DNA from: an uncultured Lachnospiraceae bacterium | GTDB lineage: Bacteria; Bacillota; Clostridia; Lachnospirales; Lachnospiraceae | Direction of reading: 5' to 3' | DNA: 64,000 nucleotides | Assembly: GCA_948473115.1 (NCBI GenBank) | Contig: CAOKWI010000008.1 | Coordinates: 1-64,000 of the forward strand | Shown here: positions 1 through 9,866 of the stretch, in pieces | How the letters are laid out: each line of letters starts with the position of its first letter | Numbering within the stretch: position 1 is the first letter of the stretch | Notes under the pieces: generated by a model | Told to the model about the DNA's origin: nothing | The model's database searches: none | What the model saw: only the letters and a program-made list of their open reading frames with translations | Made by a program: the position numbers and the translations under genes

Positions 1-154
1 GATGCCCCCTGTGCGGGGGCGAGAATTGAAACTTTGCGCTACCTGTGGCGTAAATGGGCGTTGGTGATGCCCCCTGTGCGGGGGCGAGAATTGAAACATT
101 TCATCCTTATCTGTGTCAGGCGGAAGTAATGGATGCCCCCTGTGCGGGGGCGAG
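1..154 (+). CRISPR. 3' (leader-distal) end of a CRISPR array: two intact 32-nt repeats (1-32, 66-97), a degenerate terminal repeat (132-154), spacers 33-65 and 98-131
   Basis: GATGCCCCCTGTGCGGGGGCGAGAATTGAAAC twice exactly; the third copy keeps the first 23 nt then diverges. Spacers are 33 and 34 nt. The hairpin core and ATTGAAAC end resemble type I-C repeats. No cas genes in the window. Confidence 0.93.
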
Positions 155-221
155 CATATGAGAATATTTTTCTAGTATTGGTCAAAGATTTATTGTAGGA
201 AGGGAAAGAAGGTGATGTTTA

Positions 222-1721
222 ATGACCATAGAAGAAATCATGTCCGGCGAGTCCGAATATCTCGAATTCAAGCAGATGGTGCCGGAAAAAAGCGAGACTT
301 ATATGAAAACGGTAGTCGCGTTTGCAAACGGCAGCGGCGGTAGGATTGTATTCGGCGTGGAAAATGGGACATTGAAAGTAGTTGGAGTCAATCAGGAGAA
401 TGCTTTTTCCCTCATGGACGGAATTACCTCGGCAATCTGTGACAGCTGTACTCCTATGATAACCCCTATTGTGACCTTGGCTTCCATTGAGGAAAAAGTG
501 GTGATTGTGGTGAACATAATGCCGGGAGGCCAGCGCCCGTATTATCTTGCCTCAAAAGGAAAGGAAAACGGAACCTATATCCGGGTGTCAGGAACGACAA
601 GACCTGCGGATTTTTTTGTGCTAAAAGAACTTGAATTCGAAGGTGCCAACCGCTGCTTCGACCAGACCTATGCGGCTCCAGAGGAGAGCGTAACAGAGGA
701 TGAAATCAACCTTTTGTGCGGCAGGATGTATCAATATGCGGTAGAACACTGCAAGTCCCAGGAAGCAGCCGAAGGGATCCAACGTCTGACCAGACAGAAT
801 CTGCTCAGTTGGGGTTTTTTGGTAAAAAAGGGGGACAAATACTACCCTACCAATGCATTTCTGCTTATGACAAGCAACTCGCTTCCCCAAGCGACAATCC
901 AATGTGCCGTATTCAAGGGGACAGACAGGGATGTCTTTATCGACCGGAAAGAATATGATGGAGATATTGTGACACAGTTGGATGCAGCCTATGAGTTTGT
1001 CCTGCGAAATATCAATATGGGTTCAGAAATTAATGGATTATACCGAACGGACACATACGAACTTCCGACAGATTGCATCAGGGAAATGATCTGCAATGCC
1101 GTGGTCCATCGAAGCTACCTGCACCCGTCAAACATCCAGGTGGCCGTGTATGATGACCGGGTGGAAGTGACTTCTCCGGGGATGCTGTTTGGAAGCCTGC
1201 GACTGAAAGATGTCAAAGAAGGCATTTCCATACCAAGGAACAGGGCTTTGATATATGCTTTTACGTATATGAATATCATGGAGCATTGGGGAAGTGGTAT
1301 TCCGAGGATTATCAGGCGGTGCAAGGAACTTGGACTAGAAGAGCCGGAACTGATGGAGATTGCCGGAAGCTTTCGCATTAATCTATTCCGGTTTCCTGAT
1401 AAAACGCGGATCGGCAAAAGTATAGATAAAGAGATGGAGACTACGGGAAAAGTACGGGAAAGTACGGAAAAGTACGGGAAAGTACGGGAAAGTACGGAAA
1501 AGTACGGAAAAGTACGGATAAAAAATATGGATAAATTGAATGACAATCATAAAAAGATTATTCAATATATTGAGGAAAAGGGCTTAATAACAAATAGAGA
1601 AGTCCAGAATCTATTGAATGTGAAGGATTCCCGTGCCCTGAAGATTCTGAGAGAAATGGTCGAGGCGGGAATACTGAAAAAAGAAGGAGAATTAAGGGGA
1701 AGCTGTTATAAAATGAAATAA
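222..1721 (+). CDS. AlbA_2/Schlafen-like putative DNA-binding, RecG-like ATP-binding regulator
   Basis: N-terminal ESEYLEFKQ...VVAFANGSGGRIVFGV and C-terminal REMICNAVVHRSY...GIPRIIRRCKELGLEEPEL typical of AlbA_2 plus HATPase_c_4 proteins, C-terminal winged helix. Confidence 0.85.
   Translation: MTIEEIMSGESEYLEFKQMVPEKSETYMKTVVAFANGSGGRIVFGVENGTLKVVGVNQENAFSLMDGITSAICDSCTPMITPIVTLASIEEKVVIVVNIMPGGQRPYYLASKGKENGTYIRVSGTTRPADFFVLKELEFEGANRCFDQTYAAPEESVTEDEINLLCGRMYQYAVEHCKSQEAAEGIQRLTRQNLLSWGFLVKKGDKYYPTNAFLLMTSNSLPQATIQCAVFKGTDRDVFIDRKEYDGDIVTQLDAAYEFVLRNINMGSEINGLYRTDTYELPTDCIREMICNAVVHRSYLHPSNIQVAVYDDRVEVTSPGMLFGSLRLKDVKEGISIPRNRALIYAFTYMNIMEHWGSGIPRIIRRCKELGLEEPELMEIAGSFRINLFRFPDKTRIGKSIDKEMETTGKVRESTEKYGKVRESTEKYGKVRIKNMDKLNDNHKKIIQYIEEKGLITNREVQNLLNVKDSRALKILREMVEAGILKKEGELRGSCYKMK
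1443..1518 (+). repeat. In-frame short tandem repeat (ESTEKYGKVR-type) in the AlbA_2 protein
   Basis: Repeated (a)gtacggga(a)a units encoding GKVRESTEKYGKVRESTEKYGKVR. Confidence 0.85.
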
Positions 1722-1754
1722 TCTGTCAAAATAGGTTGTCCTTTCCCTGACACA

Positions 1755-1853
1755 CTCGTGAGCGGCAGCCTTATCATCCAGGACGGAAAGTTCATCGGGG
1801 CAGTAACCCATGTGCTGGTACAAGACAGCACCAGGCGATCATCGTTTTTATGA
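1755..1853 (+). pseudogene. Fragment resembling the C-terminus of SpoIVB peptidase
   Basis: Translates as LVSGSLIIQDGKFIGAVTHVLVQDSTRRSSFL*, similar to the SpoIVB SGSPIIQ-GK-IGAVTHVLV-DPT motif; no upstream gene body. Confidence 0.6.
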
Positions 1854-2065
1854 TGATCGTCTGAGCCCGGACGCCGATCGTGGGAAAGCGGCGCAAGCCA
1901 TGCAGGTGATTGGCCTTGAATCAAAGACCCCGCTGCGAGCAACGGGGTATCAAGCTTGCAGCGCCCCAAGGGGCGGGGGATTTGACCCTCGCGGCATTCG
2001 CCAACTGTCCGTGCAAGCATGGCCGCTTGGCTCATTGCTCGCGGGAATAAATCATACCGGTTGAG

Positions 2066-2260
2066 GTGAAGGCAAAAAGCGGGACGGCGAAATCGTTGAG
2101 GACGTTGATCGGCAGCGATAAATACCCGGACATACAGTATGGACTGAAATTCACAGCCGGGAATGTGCGATTTGACGACAATATTTATACGTTCCTGTAT
2201 TTTTGCGCATTCCTCCTGAAAAGATGTCTGAAGCAGACAGAGATGGCAAAGCGGAAATAA
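2066..2260 (+). pseudogene. C-terminal remnant of a DUF4143-type AAA ATPase
   Basis: VKAKSGTAKSLRTLIGSDKYPDIQYGLKFTAGNVRFDDNIYTFLYFCAFLLKR resembles the conserved C-terminus of this family; rest absent. Confidence 0.65.
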
Positions 2261-2324
2261 CTGATTCCCTACAGTTCAGCTGCGGGGTAGTTCATTAAAA
2301 ATGTACTGGCGCATTAAGGAAAAA

Positions 2325-2630
2325 TTATTTCTTAATGCGCTTTATTAATGTCAGCATAAGGAGCAGATCATCGTCATCCAGGGAACGAATTTCATCCATG
2401 GTCTTGGAAAGAAGCTCAGGGTCGGAATGTCTGGTATCGAAGAATTCCATGGGAGTGATGTTGAAATACTCGCAGATATAGAAAAATTCACTCATGGAAG
2501 GGAGGGATTTACCGGAAGAAATATTGTTTATGTAGCCCCGGCTGTGTCCCAGGTCATAACTTAACTGGTACTCGGAGATCCCTCTGTTTATTCTCAGCTG
2601 GGTAATTCTGTTTCTCATAAATTCTTCCAA
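2325..2630 (-). CDS. XRE-family helix-turn-helix transcriptional regulator
   Basis: MRNRITQLRINRGISEYQLSYDLGHSRGYINNISSGKSLPSMSEFFYICEYFNITPMEFF. Confidence 0.88.
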   Translation of the reverse strand: MEEFMRNRITQLRINRGISEYQLSYDLGHSRGYINNISSGKSLPSMSEFFYICEYFNITPMEFFDTRHSDPELLSKTMDEIRSLDDDDLLLMLTLIKRIKK

Positions 2631-3009
2631 TGATGTGCAGCCTCCTGACCTATTCAGACAAAATAATTTCTACGGAATATTTTTTATTTCCGTGGCTGTA
2701 ATCCAATGGCCTGACTACAGTGCAGATGAGACATTGGATTAGCAACCACTATTATAGAATATGCAACAACATAAAAAATCTACTAAGAAACTATATTTTT
2801 ATTGAAAAATCTATTTAAAAATGTTATTGTAAAATTGGAGACGATAATATAGCAGAAAGCGTCTACTAAAAAATGATTCCACCTGTGACGGCGAACACGC
2901 TCTGGTGCATCGAAAAATAAGTTTCCAGCCATATGGCCGATGCTTATTATTTGATGTACTGGCAACCGCACAAGGGGACATATTTTGGTTTTGCGAGGAG
3001 AAGTGGAAG

Positions 3010-5135
3010 GTGTTAAAAAATCGAATAAAGGATTACATTTATGATTTCCTGGTAAGGAAAAACAAAAGTGTACAATATGAGTATGAAAGATATGTAATGG
3101 AACACATAGAAGAACATCATACCTGTCGAAAGAAGCATTGGCGGATTTTGTGGCAGTTAACCCTGCATTACAGAATCAAAAAAGAAACTAAACCGTTGTT
3201 ATATTCTTCCATCGCGGACAATCAAAGTGTGGGAAACAGTATGTTGAGGAAAAACGAGGGAAAGAGAGCGGGAAAGGGCGAGCCGCTGCCTGAAATGGGG
3301 AAAGCGGAATCATATTGTACAAATCAGATCCCGCCGCATCAATTTGTTAAAAAACTTCTGAATTACGATGTCGTATCATTTGATGTATTTGATACCCTGA
3401 TCTTAAGGAATATCAGTGAAATGAAAAGCGTATATACCCTGGTTGGGGAAAGGCTGGACTGCCTGTCATTCCAAAGGATCCGGCTTCGGGCTCAGGGCGA
3501 AGCAAGAAGGCATATGCAGGAAACATACGGATCAAACGAAATGACCCTGGAGGATATATATAAAATTGTTGAGAGAAAGACAGGAATACCTGTGCAGACC
3601 GGAATGGATGCAGAAATGGGTGTTGAAAAAGACATATGTTTTGCCAATACCTATATGAAACGGGTGTTTGATATACTGCGCAGTTTTGGAAAAAAGATCA
3701 TAGTGGTTTCCGATACCTATATGTCCGCGGAACAGATAAAGGAACTTTTGGAACACTGCGGCTACAGCGGGCTGGAAAAAGTCTATGCATCAAGCGAGTA
3801 CAGGTGTGGCAAGCACAGCGGGGAACTGTATCGCGCCGTGTTGGAGGAACAGGGTTTCCCAGGAAGATCATTCATGTAGGGGACAATCCGGAGTCTGACA
3901 TCATCAGGGCCAGGCAGAAGGGCATTGATGCCGTGCAATATACGAATGTCAATACGGCAGGCAACAGGTATCGGTGCGATGGCATGTCCCAGCTGATCAG
4001 AAGCGCGTACAGGGGGATCGTAAATACCACAGTGCATTCCGGGAGTAATCATTTCAGCGTTCCCTATGAGTTTGGCTACATATATGGGGGGATTTATATC
4101 TTAGGCTTTGTGAACTGGATCCATCAGTGCTCACAGCTGCGCGGAATAGATAAAATTTTGTTTTTGGCGCGCGACGGGTACGTATATAAAAAGGTATATG
4201 ACATGATATACGACGACATACCGTGCGAATATGTCTATTGGTCACGGCAGGCCAATATGAAATGCGCGGCAAAGTACCAGAAGGATCAATACATTTTAAG
4301 AAATGTCTATCATAAGGTGAACAGGGGAATCTCCATCAGGGAAATCCTGGAGGAAGCTAAAATTGACTTTGTAAAAAGCGACTTTGAAGAGTTAGGTATG
4401 GATTTGAATGAGAAATTGACGGATAAAAACAGTGAACTGGTTGAAAGGATCCTTTGTAAAAATTGGAGCGCTATTTTAGAAGCTTATCATGAGGAGAAAG
4501 AAATTTCAGGAAAGTACTTCAGGGATATCATAGGGAACAGCAGGCGGATTGCAATTGTGGAAGTGGGCTGGGTCGGGACATCACAGGACGGATTAAAGAA
4601 GCTGATTGAAAATGAGTGGTGTAAGGGATGTGAGGTATATTGTTTTTCTGCATCCAGCGCTTCGGCAGAATCAGGGGATAATATCGTTCAGGCAATGTCT
4701 CCCTGTTATTCGTCTTATCTGTTTTCTTATGTGCATAATTCTTCCATAACCGGTTTTCACAGAGATAAAAACGGTACAAAGAAGACAATACTGTTTGAAC
4801 TTTTTACCCAGGCCTGCCATCCGTCATTTAAAGGATTTACCATAGATGGCAATGGACAGGCAGCTATGGAGTTCGATCTTGCGGAAGTGGAAAATTATGA
4901 GATACTTAACGAAATAATGAAGGGCGAAACGGATTTCTGCGCCAATTATATTTCTGCCTTCAAAAAATTTCCGATTCTGTTCCAGATCCCCGGATACGAT
5001 GCGTATATGCCTTTCCGGACGGCGGTGAGAAAATTGGGGTATGCAAGGAAACATCTGGGACAGATACAAATTGCGGAAACCGTCGGCTTAAACGGTACGG
5101 AAGGCGAAATGAAGTATTTGAGAGATTTATTATGA
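3010..5135 (+). CDS. HAD-superfamily protein of a surface-glycan locus, interrupted by an apparent frameshift near 3850-3865
   Basis: ORF 2905-3879 carries HAD motif I (VVSFDVFDTLILR); ORF 3804-5135 in another frame continues with KIIHVGDNPESDIIRARQKGI (HAD motif IV). GTG start at 3010 proposed after a purine-rich stretch. Confidence 0.75.
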
Positions 5136-5147
5136 ATGAGGGAAATG

Positions 5148-6728
5148 ATGAAAACCATATTATATCATGCAATCACAACGTACCATTTGTTGGAATTTAT
5201 GGTGCATAACCTGTATTACCATCATGAGCAGGCTGTTTTAATAGTGCCTCAGTCTTTGATGAATTTTTATCCTGATCACAGCGCCCTGGTCGATCTTGGC
5301 ATTTTTACGGATGTTATTGTTATGCCGGACATTGTGTCGTGCAGAAGCGAAGAAGACATTGTAAGGACAATGGATGATTTTGTCAGGGAACATATGCCGT
5401 ACCTGTTTGATGAAGATGTTGAAATCCATTTGGCAGGCGCCCAGTTTTATTTTTCTGTCTATCTGATCCATCAGAATATACCCTTCGTCTTCTACGAGGA
5501 GGCCAGCGGGATTTTAAGCCGTTCGGCCAAATTAAGGGATAATGTTTCCAAGGCGAACGCTCTACAGTATGAACTGGCGGATCAGTACGGAATGTTTGAT
5601 GGAAATCATCCGTGTGTCCTGTATAAAGTGTGTAATATGTCCGCGCAGACGGAAGATGCCGGACTACAGGATGCGGTCGACTTTAATGTGGTACATGCTT
5701 TGGCAGAATTGAAAGAGGAAGACGTTCAAAAAATAATCAGCTTTTTTGCTTCAAAAGGGAGATACGAAGTAGAGGAAAACTGTTGCCTGGTTTTAACCCA
5801 GCATTTTGCGAATCTGTCTCTCATGGAGGGCAACCAGCAGATTTTATTGTATCAGGTCTTCTGCGATTACTTTCTGCCGGAATACCATTTGCTCTTTAAG
5901 CCCCATCCGTTTGATTTTTTTAACTATGAGGCGATATTTGAGGGCGCTGAAATCATCCGGGAGAGATTACCGTCCGAATTATTACCGTTTCTGTTTGGCG
6001 TATGCCCCCGCGGCATCGCCACGGTCAGCTCTACTTCGATTTATGATATAAAGACGATGTTTTCAGACGTTTATGAGATGGATTTTGATTTTGAATCCGC
6101 TTATGTAAAGATGCACCGGTACTTTGCGGTGGAAAAGTACATCAGGGAATTTCTGGAACAAGGATATCGGGTCAACCTGGTCGGCTTCAACAATGCCTAT
6201 CTGAAAATCAGGGGATTCTTCGGCAATGGGATATCTGTATACCCCGGGTATGGGGACGTAAAGGAAATCCATGAGGACGAAGTATATTTTGTGGACGGGG
6301 ATTTAAAGGATGCGGACATTGACGGACTGTTTGAAAAAAATATAAAGACCATTTTCATGAATTCTGATGAGAAGCTGGATTTTTACAGATTCAATTACAG
6401 GGAGCGGTGGGACGACGTGGAAATTCTCCTGATCAAAAAGGAGAAAACCAGGGAAAAGGACGTGTACTCCGTTTTGGACGATGAAAAAATATATCTATTT
6501 GGAAACAAAGGAGCGGTGCGTATGGAAAACCATGAAAAGGATCTGAAATACACGGGCATTCATCTGAAAATAGAATGCTGTCCGACGATGGACTATGAAA
6601 AGCTGGCCTTGGAGGGAAAACTGAGGGCTACAGAACAAAGACTGCTCTATTATATCGAGAAATGCAGCAGGCTTGAAGGGCGGGTAGACCGCCTGGTAAC
6701 TGCCGGTTTGGAGGAACGTCAGAAATAA
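5148..6728 (+). CDS. GT52/polysialyltransferase-like GT-B glycosyltransferase (predicted CMP-sugar user)
   Basis: HP-type motif (LLFKPHPFDFF) and downstream SST(S) motif (IATVSSTSIYDI), as in sialyl/Kdo transferases; position in the cassette. Confidence 0.6.
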   Translation: MKTILYHAITTYHLLEFMVHNLYYHHEQAVLIVPQSLMNFYPDHSALVDLGIFTDVIVMPDIVSCRSEEDIVRTMDDFVREHMPYLFDEDVEIHLAGAQFYFSVYLIHQNIPFVFYEEASGILSRSAKLRDNVSKANALQYELADQYGMFDGNHPCVLYKVCNMSAQTEDAGLQDAVDFNVVHALAELKEEDVQKIISFFASKGRYEVEENCCLVLTQHFANLSLMEGNQQILLYQVFCDYFLPEYHLLFKPHPFDFFNYEAIFEGAEIIRERLPSELLPFLFGVCPRGIATVSSTSIYDIKTMFSDVYEMDFDFESAYVKMHRYFAVEKYIREFLEQGYRVNLVGFNNAYLKIRGFFGNGISVYPGYGDVKEIHEDEVYFVDGDLKDADIDGLFEKNIKTIFMNSDEKLDFYRFNYRERWDDVEILLIKKEKTREKDVYSVLDDEKIYLFGNKGAVRMENHEKDLKYTGIHLKIECCPTMDYEKLALEGKLRATEQRLLYYIEKCSRLEGRVDRLVTAGLEERQK

Positions 6729-6959
6729 GACGGTTCAGGCGGTATAGTTGTAATGTTTATACATTGGATGGGACTGTGGAAAACTCGCAGAAGGGTGCGC
6801 TTTTCCACATTTCGGAAAGGTGGAAGATTGAAAATTAAAATTTTCAATCGCGAGATTTGTGTCTGCGCGTTGCATAGTCATAAATGACTAGTACTAGACA
6901 CAAACTCGTAAGCCATGTATGGCTTTGCGCAACGAAGCAGCGCAGAAATGGAGAAAAGG

Positions 6960-7706
6960 ATGAAAATAATCGGAATTATCCCGGCACGGTACAGATCAAG
7001 CCGGTTTCCGGGGAAACCACTTACGCTAATTTGTGGAAAGCCTATGGTATGGTGGGTATATCAACAATGCAAAAAGGTAAGTTTATTGGATCGGGTATAT
7101 GTGGCCACAGATGACGAGAGGATTGAAAGGGTCTGCAAGGAATATGGCATGGAGGTCATCATGACCAGCCCTGACCATCCTACGGGAAGCGACAGGGTTG
7201 CGGAAGCGGCAGGCAAGATAGAGGGCGACCTGTTTATCAATATTCAAGGGGATGAGCCGTTGATCGCCCCGGAAATGATAGAGCAGGTTATCTCGCTTTT
7301 TGATGATGACCAGGTGTATTATGGAACCTTAAAGGAGAAAATTGAGGACGGGCAAAGTATTGCTTCGATGAACACGGTAAAGGTTGTTACAGATAAAAAG
7401 GATGATGCCATGTTCTTTTCCAGGTCCGTGATCCCTTCCAATGTTAAAGAAGGGAAGGTTTCTGCGGTTTACAGGCATATAGGTATCTATGCCTATAGAA
7501 GGGAATTTCTCAAGACCTATTCCCAAATTCCGCAAAGTGAATTGGAATTGGCGGAAGGAATGGAAGCGCTTAGAGCGTTGGAAGCGGGCTATAAGCTTCG
7601 GGTCGGAGAGACGGCCTATAGCAGTATAGGAGTGGACACGCCGGAACAGGCAAAAGAGGTTGAACGTATCATACAAGAGAAATGGAAGCGGAGTGACTTA
7701 AGATGA
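6960..7706 (+). CDS. kdsB: 3-deoxy-manno-octulosonate cytidylyltransferase family (CMP-Kdo synthetase-like)
   Basis: IIGIIPARYRSSRFPGKPL, VYVATDDERI, TGSDRVAEAA, NIQGDEPLI, YRHIGIYAYRREFL, GVDTPEQ: characteristic KdsB motifs. Confidence 0.93.
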   Translation: MKIIGIIPARYRSSRFPGKPLTLICGKPMVWWVYQQCKKVSLLDRVYVATDDERIERVCKEYGMEVIMTSPDHPTGSDRVAEAAGKIEGDLFINIQGDEPLIAPEMIEQVISLFDDDQVYYGTLKEKIEDGQSIASMNTVKVVTDKKDDAMFFSRSVIPSNVKEGKVSAVYRHIGIYAYRREFLKTYSQIPQSELELAEGMEALRALEAGYKLRVGETAYSSIGVDTPEQAKEVERIIQEKWKRSDLR

Positions 7707-9310
7707 GACAGGCAAAAATATTAGACTGCACCCTGAGGGATGGCGCATACCTGATGAATAAAAAATTCGGAAATGAAAACATAAATGGCATTATCCGGGG
7801 GCTTATGAAAGCCAATGTAGACATTATTGAAATAGGTTTCCTGCAGGATGAAGGGACAGAGGAAGGATGTACGGTATTCAGGAATGCTTCGGAGGCGGCA
7901 AGGTTTATTCCGCAGAACAGGGGAAACACAATGTTTGCGGTCTTGGCAGATTACAGCAGATATTCTACTGCGAATCTTGAATGCAATGACGGAACCGGAT
8001 TTGATATCGTAAGAGCCTGCTTCTTTAAGAATGAAAGGAAGGATGTTCTGGAATTCTGCAGGGATATCCGGAGGAAAGGGTATAAGCTGTTCGTCCAGCC
8101 GGTTGATATTTCGGGGTATTCCGACAGGGAATTGATTGAACTGATAGAGGATGTAAACCTGCTGGAGCCTTACGGATTTTCCATCGTGGACACGTTTGGT
8201 TCCATGTATACGGATGATCTGAAACGAATCTTTTCGCTGGTGAACCACAATTTGGATGAAACAATAAAGATCGGGCTTCATTCACATAATAATATGCAGA
8301 TGTCAAGCGCCCTGTCACAGGAATTTCTGGGGCTGCTCGGCAATCGTGTGGGTGTCATTGACACCACAATATCAGGGATGGGGCGGGGAGCGGGTAATAC
8401 GCCGACAGAGTTGGTTGCCCAGTATATGAACAGCAAATTGAACTATAGTTATGATATTGATGCTATTTTAGATATCATAGACAATTATATGGAAAATATC
8501 CGCACAAAATGCAAATGGGGTTATTCAACGGAATTTTTCCTGGCGGGGGCATACGGTGCGCATGTCAATAATATTGCATATTTAAAGAAAAAGAACAGCC
8601 TGGAATCGAAGGATTTAAGGTATATTTTAAATAAGCTGACGGCGTTACAGCGAAAAAGATATGACTACGATCTCCTGGAAAAAATGTATATGGAAGCATT
8701 GGCCTGTGATGTTGACGATTGCATGGAAATAGAGAAATTGAGTAAGGCAATGGGAGGACAGGATATTCTGATCCTGGCGCCAGGAAAAAGTATAAAAGAA
8801 GAAGCATGTAAAATAAAAACATATGTGAGAGAAAAGCATCCTGTTGTCATAGGAGTCAATCATATGAATGACCTGATACCGTGTAATTACTTATTTATCA
8901 GTAATTATAAGCGTTATGAATATTATAAAGGAAAAGACGATGTGGGTAAAATACAGAAAATTATTACATCTAATATCAATTGTGGCGGGGGCGGTGAAAA
9001 TGTGACCAGGGTTTCAATGCTCAGATTGATTAAATGCGGGTGGCTGCATTTCGACAATTCCGCTGTCTTGCTGTTAAGGCTTTTGGATGGAATCGGGGCG
9101 GCTTCTATAGCCATTGCAGGGTTGGACGGGTATAGCCATGCAGACAATTACGCAACGGATCAGTTGGAAATGGCCAATTCTTATGATGATCCCCAGGAAT
9201 TAAACAGGGATATCCGCAGCATGCTGTTGGATTATGCAGAGACAAGAAAATCCAAGGAAACAGAAGTCCTTTTTCTCACGGAATCAAGATTTGATGATAT
9301 CCATATATAA
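7703..9310 (+). CDS. HMGL-like (DRE-TIM) aldolase with an extra ~200-aa C-terminal domain
   Basis: ILDCTLRDGAY and LHSHNNMQMS motifs; C-terminal region DILILAPGKSIKEEACKIKTYV...; overlaps kdsB stop by 4 bp. Confidence 0.85.
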   Translation: MRQAKILDCTLRDGAYLMNKKFGNENINGIIRGLMKANVDIIEIGFLQDEGTEEGCTVFRNASEAARFIPQNRGNTMFAVLADYSRYSTANLECNDGTGFDIVRACFFKNERKDVLEFCRDIRRKGYKLFVQPVDISGYSDRELIELIEDVNLLEPYGFSIVDTFGSMYTDDLKRIFSLVNHNLDETIKIGLHSHNNMQMSSALSQEFLGLLGNRVGVIDTTISGMGRGAGNTPTELVAQYMNSKLNYSYDIDAILDIIDNYMENIRTKCKWGYSTEFFLAGAYGAHVNNIAYLKKKNSLESKDLRYILNKLTALQRKRYDYDLLEKMYMEALACDVDDCMEIEKLSKAMGGQDILILAPGKSIKEEACKIKTYVREKHPVVIGVNHMNDLIPCNYLFISNYKRYEYYKGKDDVGKIQKIITSNINCGGGGENVTRVSMLRLIKCGWLHFDNSAVLLLRLLDGIGAASIAIAGLDGYSHADNYATDQLEMANSYDDPQELNRDIRSMLLDYAETRKSKETEVLFLTESRFDDIHI

Positions 9311-9321
9311 CGGGAGGCGGT

Positions 9322-9801
9322 ATGACTAAATTATTATTTATGGATGTGGACGGGACATTGACGGACGGGAAGATATATATGGGAGACAAAGGTGAAATCA
9401 TGAAGGCATTTCATGTCAGGGACGGATATGCGGTCAAGCAGATTTTGCCGCAGTATGATATGATTCCGGTTATCATTACAGGGCGTGAGTCGGAAATTGT
9501 CAGTCAAAGATGCCGTGAACTGGGTATTGGGCAGATCTATCAGGGAGTCAGTCTGAAAGAGGAGAAAATGCTCTCTGTTGCAAAAGAATATGGCATCTGC
9601 CTGAATGAAAAGGGAATCCTTCCACATACTGCATATATTGGCGATGATATACCGGATTTGGAATGTATGCTCATCGCGGAAAAGAAAGGATGTCCGGCGG
9701 ATGCGGTTGACAGGATAAAGGAAAACGCAGATTTTGTCTCTGGGAAAATCGGAGGAGACGGGGCAGTGCGAGAGTTTATTGAATGGATCTGCCGCACCTG
9801 A
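9322..9801 (+). CDS. KdsC-like HAD phosphatase (3-deoxy-octulosonate-8-phosphate phosphatase family)
   Basis: LLFMDVDGTLTDGKIYM, FHVRDGYAVK, ITGRESEIVSQRCRELGI, YIGDDIPDLECM. Confidence 0.88.
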   Translation: MTKLLFMDVDGTLTDGKIYMGDKGEIMKAFHVRDGYAVKQILPQYDMIPVIITGRESEIVSQRCRELGIGQIYQGVSLKEEKMLSVAKEYGICLNEKGILPHTAYIGDDIPDLECMLIAEKKGCPADAVDRIKENADFVSGKIGGDGAVREFIEWICRT

Positions 9802-9823
9802 TAGACCATTCCTGAAACAGAAA

Positions 9824-9855
9824 AAGCGGCTCCGCTGATAACAGTGGAGCCGCTT
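9824..9855 (-). terminator. Rho-independent terminator for typA (minus strand)
   Basis: Minus strand reads aagcggctccactg-ttatcagcggagccgctttttctg: stem plus T-tract. Confidence 0.75.
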
Positions 9856-9866
9856 GCCATACTTCC

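Noticed and set aside
222-1721. CRISPR-associated (Cas) gene next to the array
   Set aside because: Motifs are AlbA_2/RecG-like, a general family not specific to CRISPR systems.
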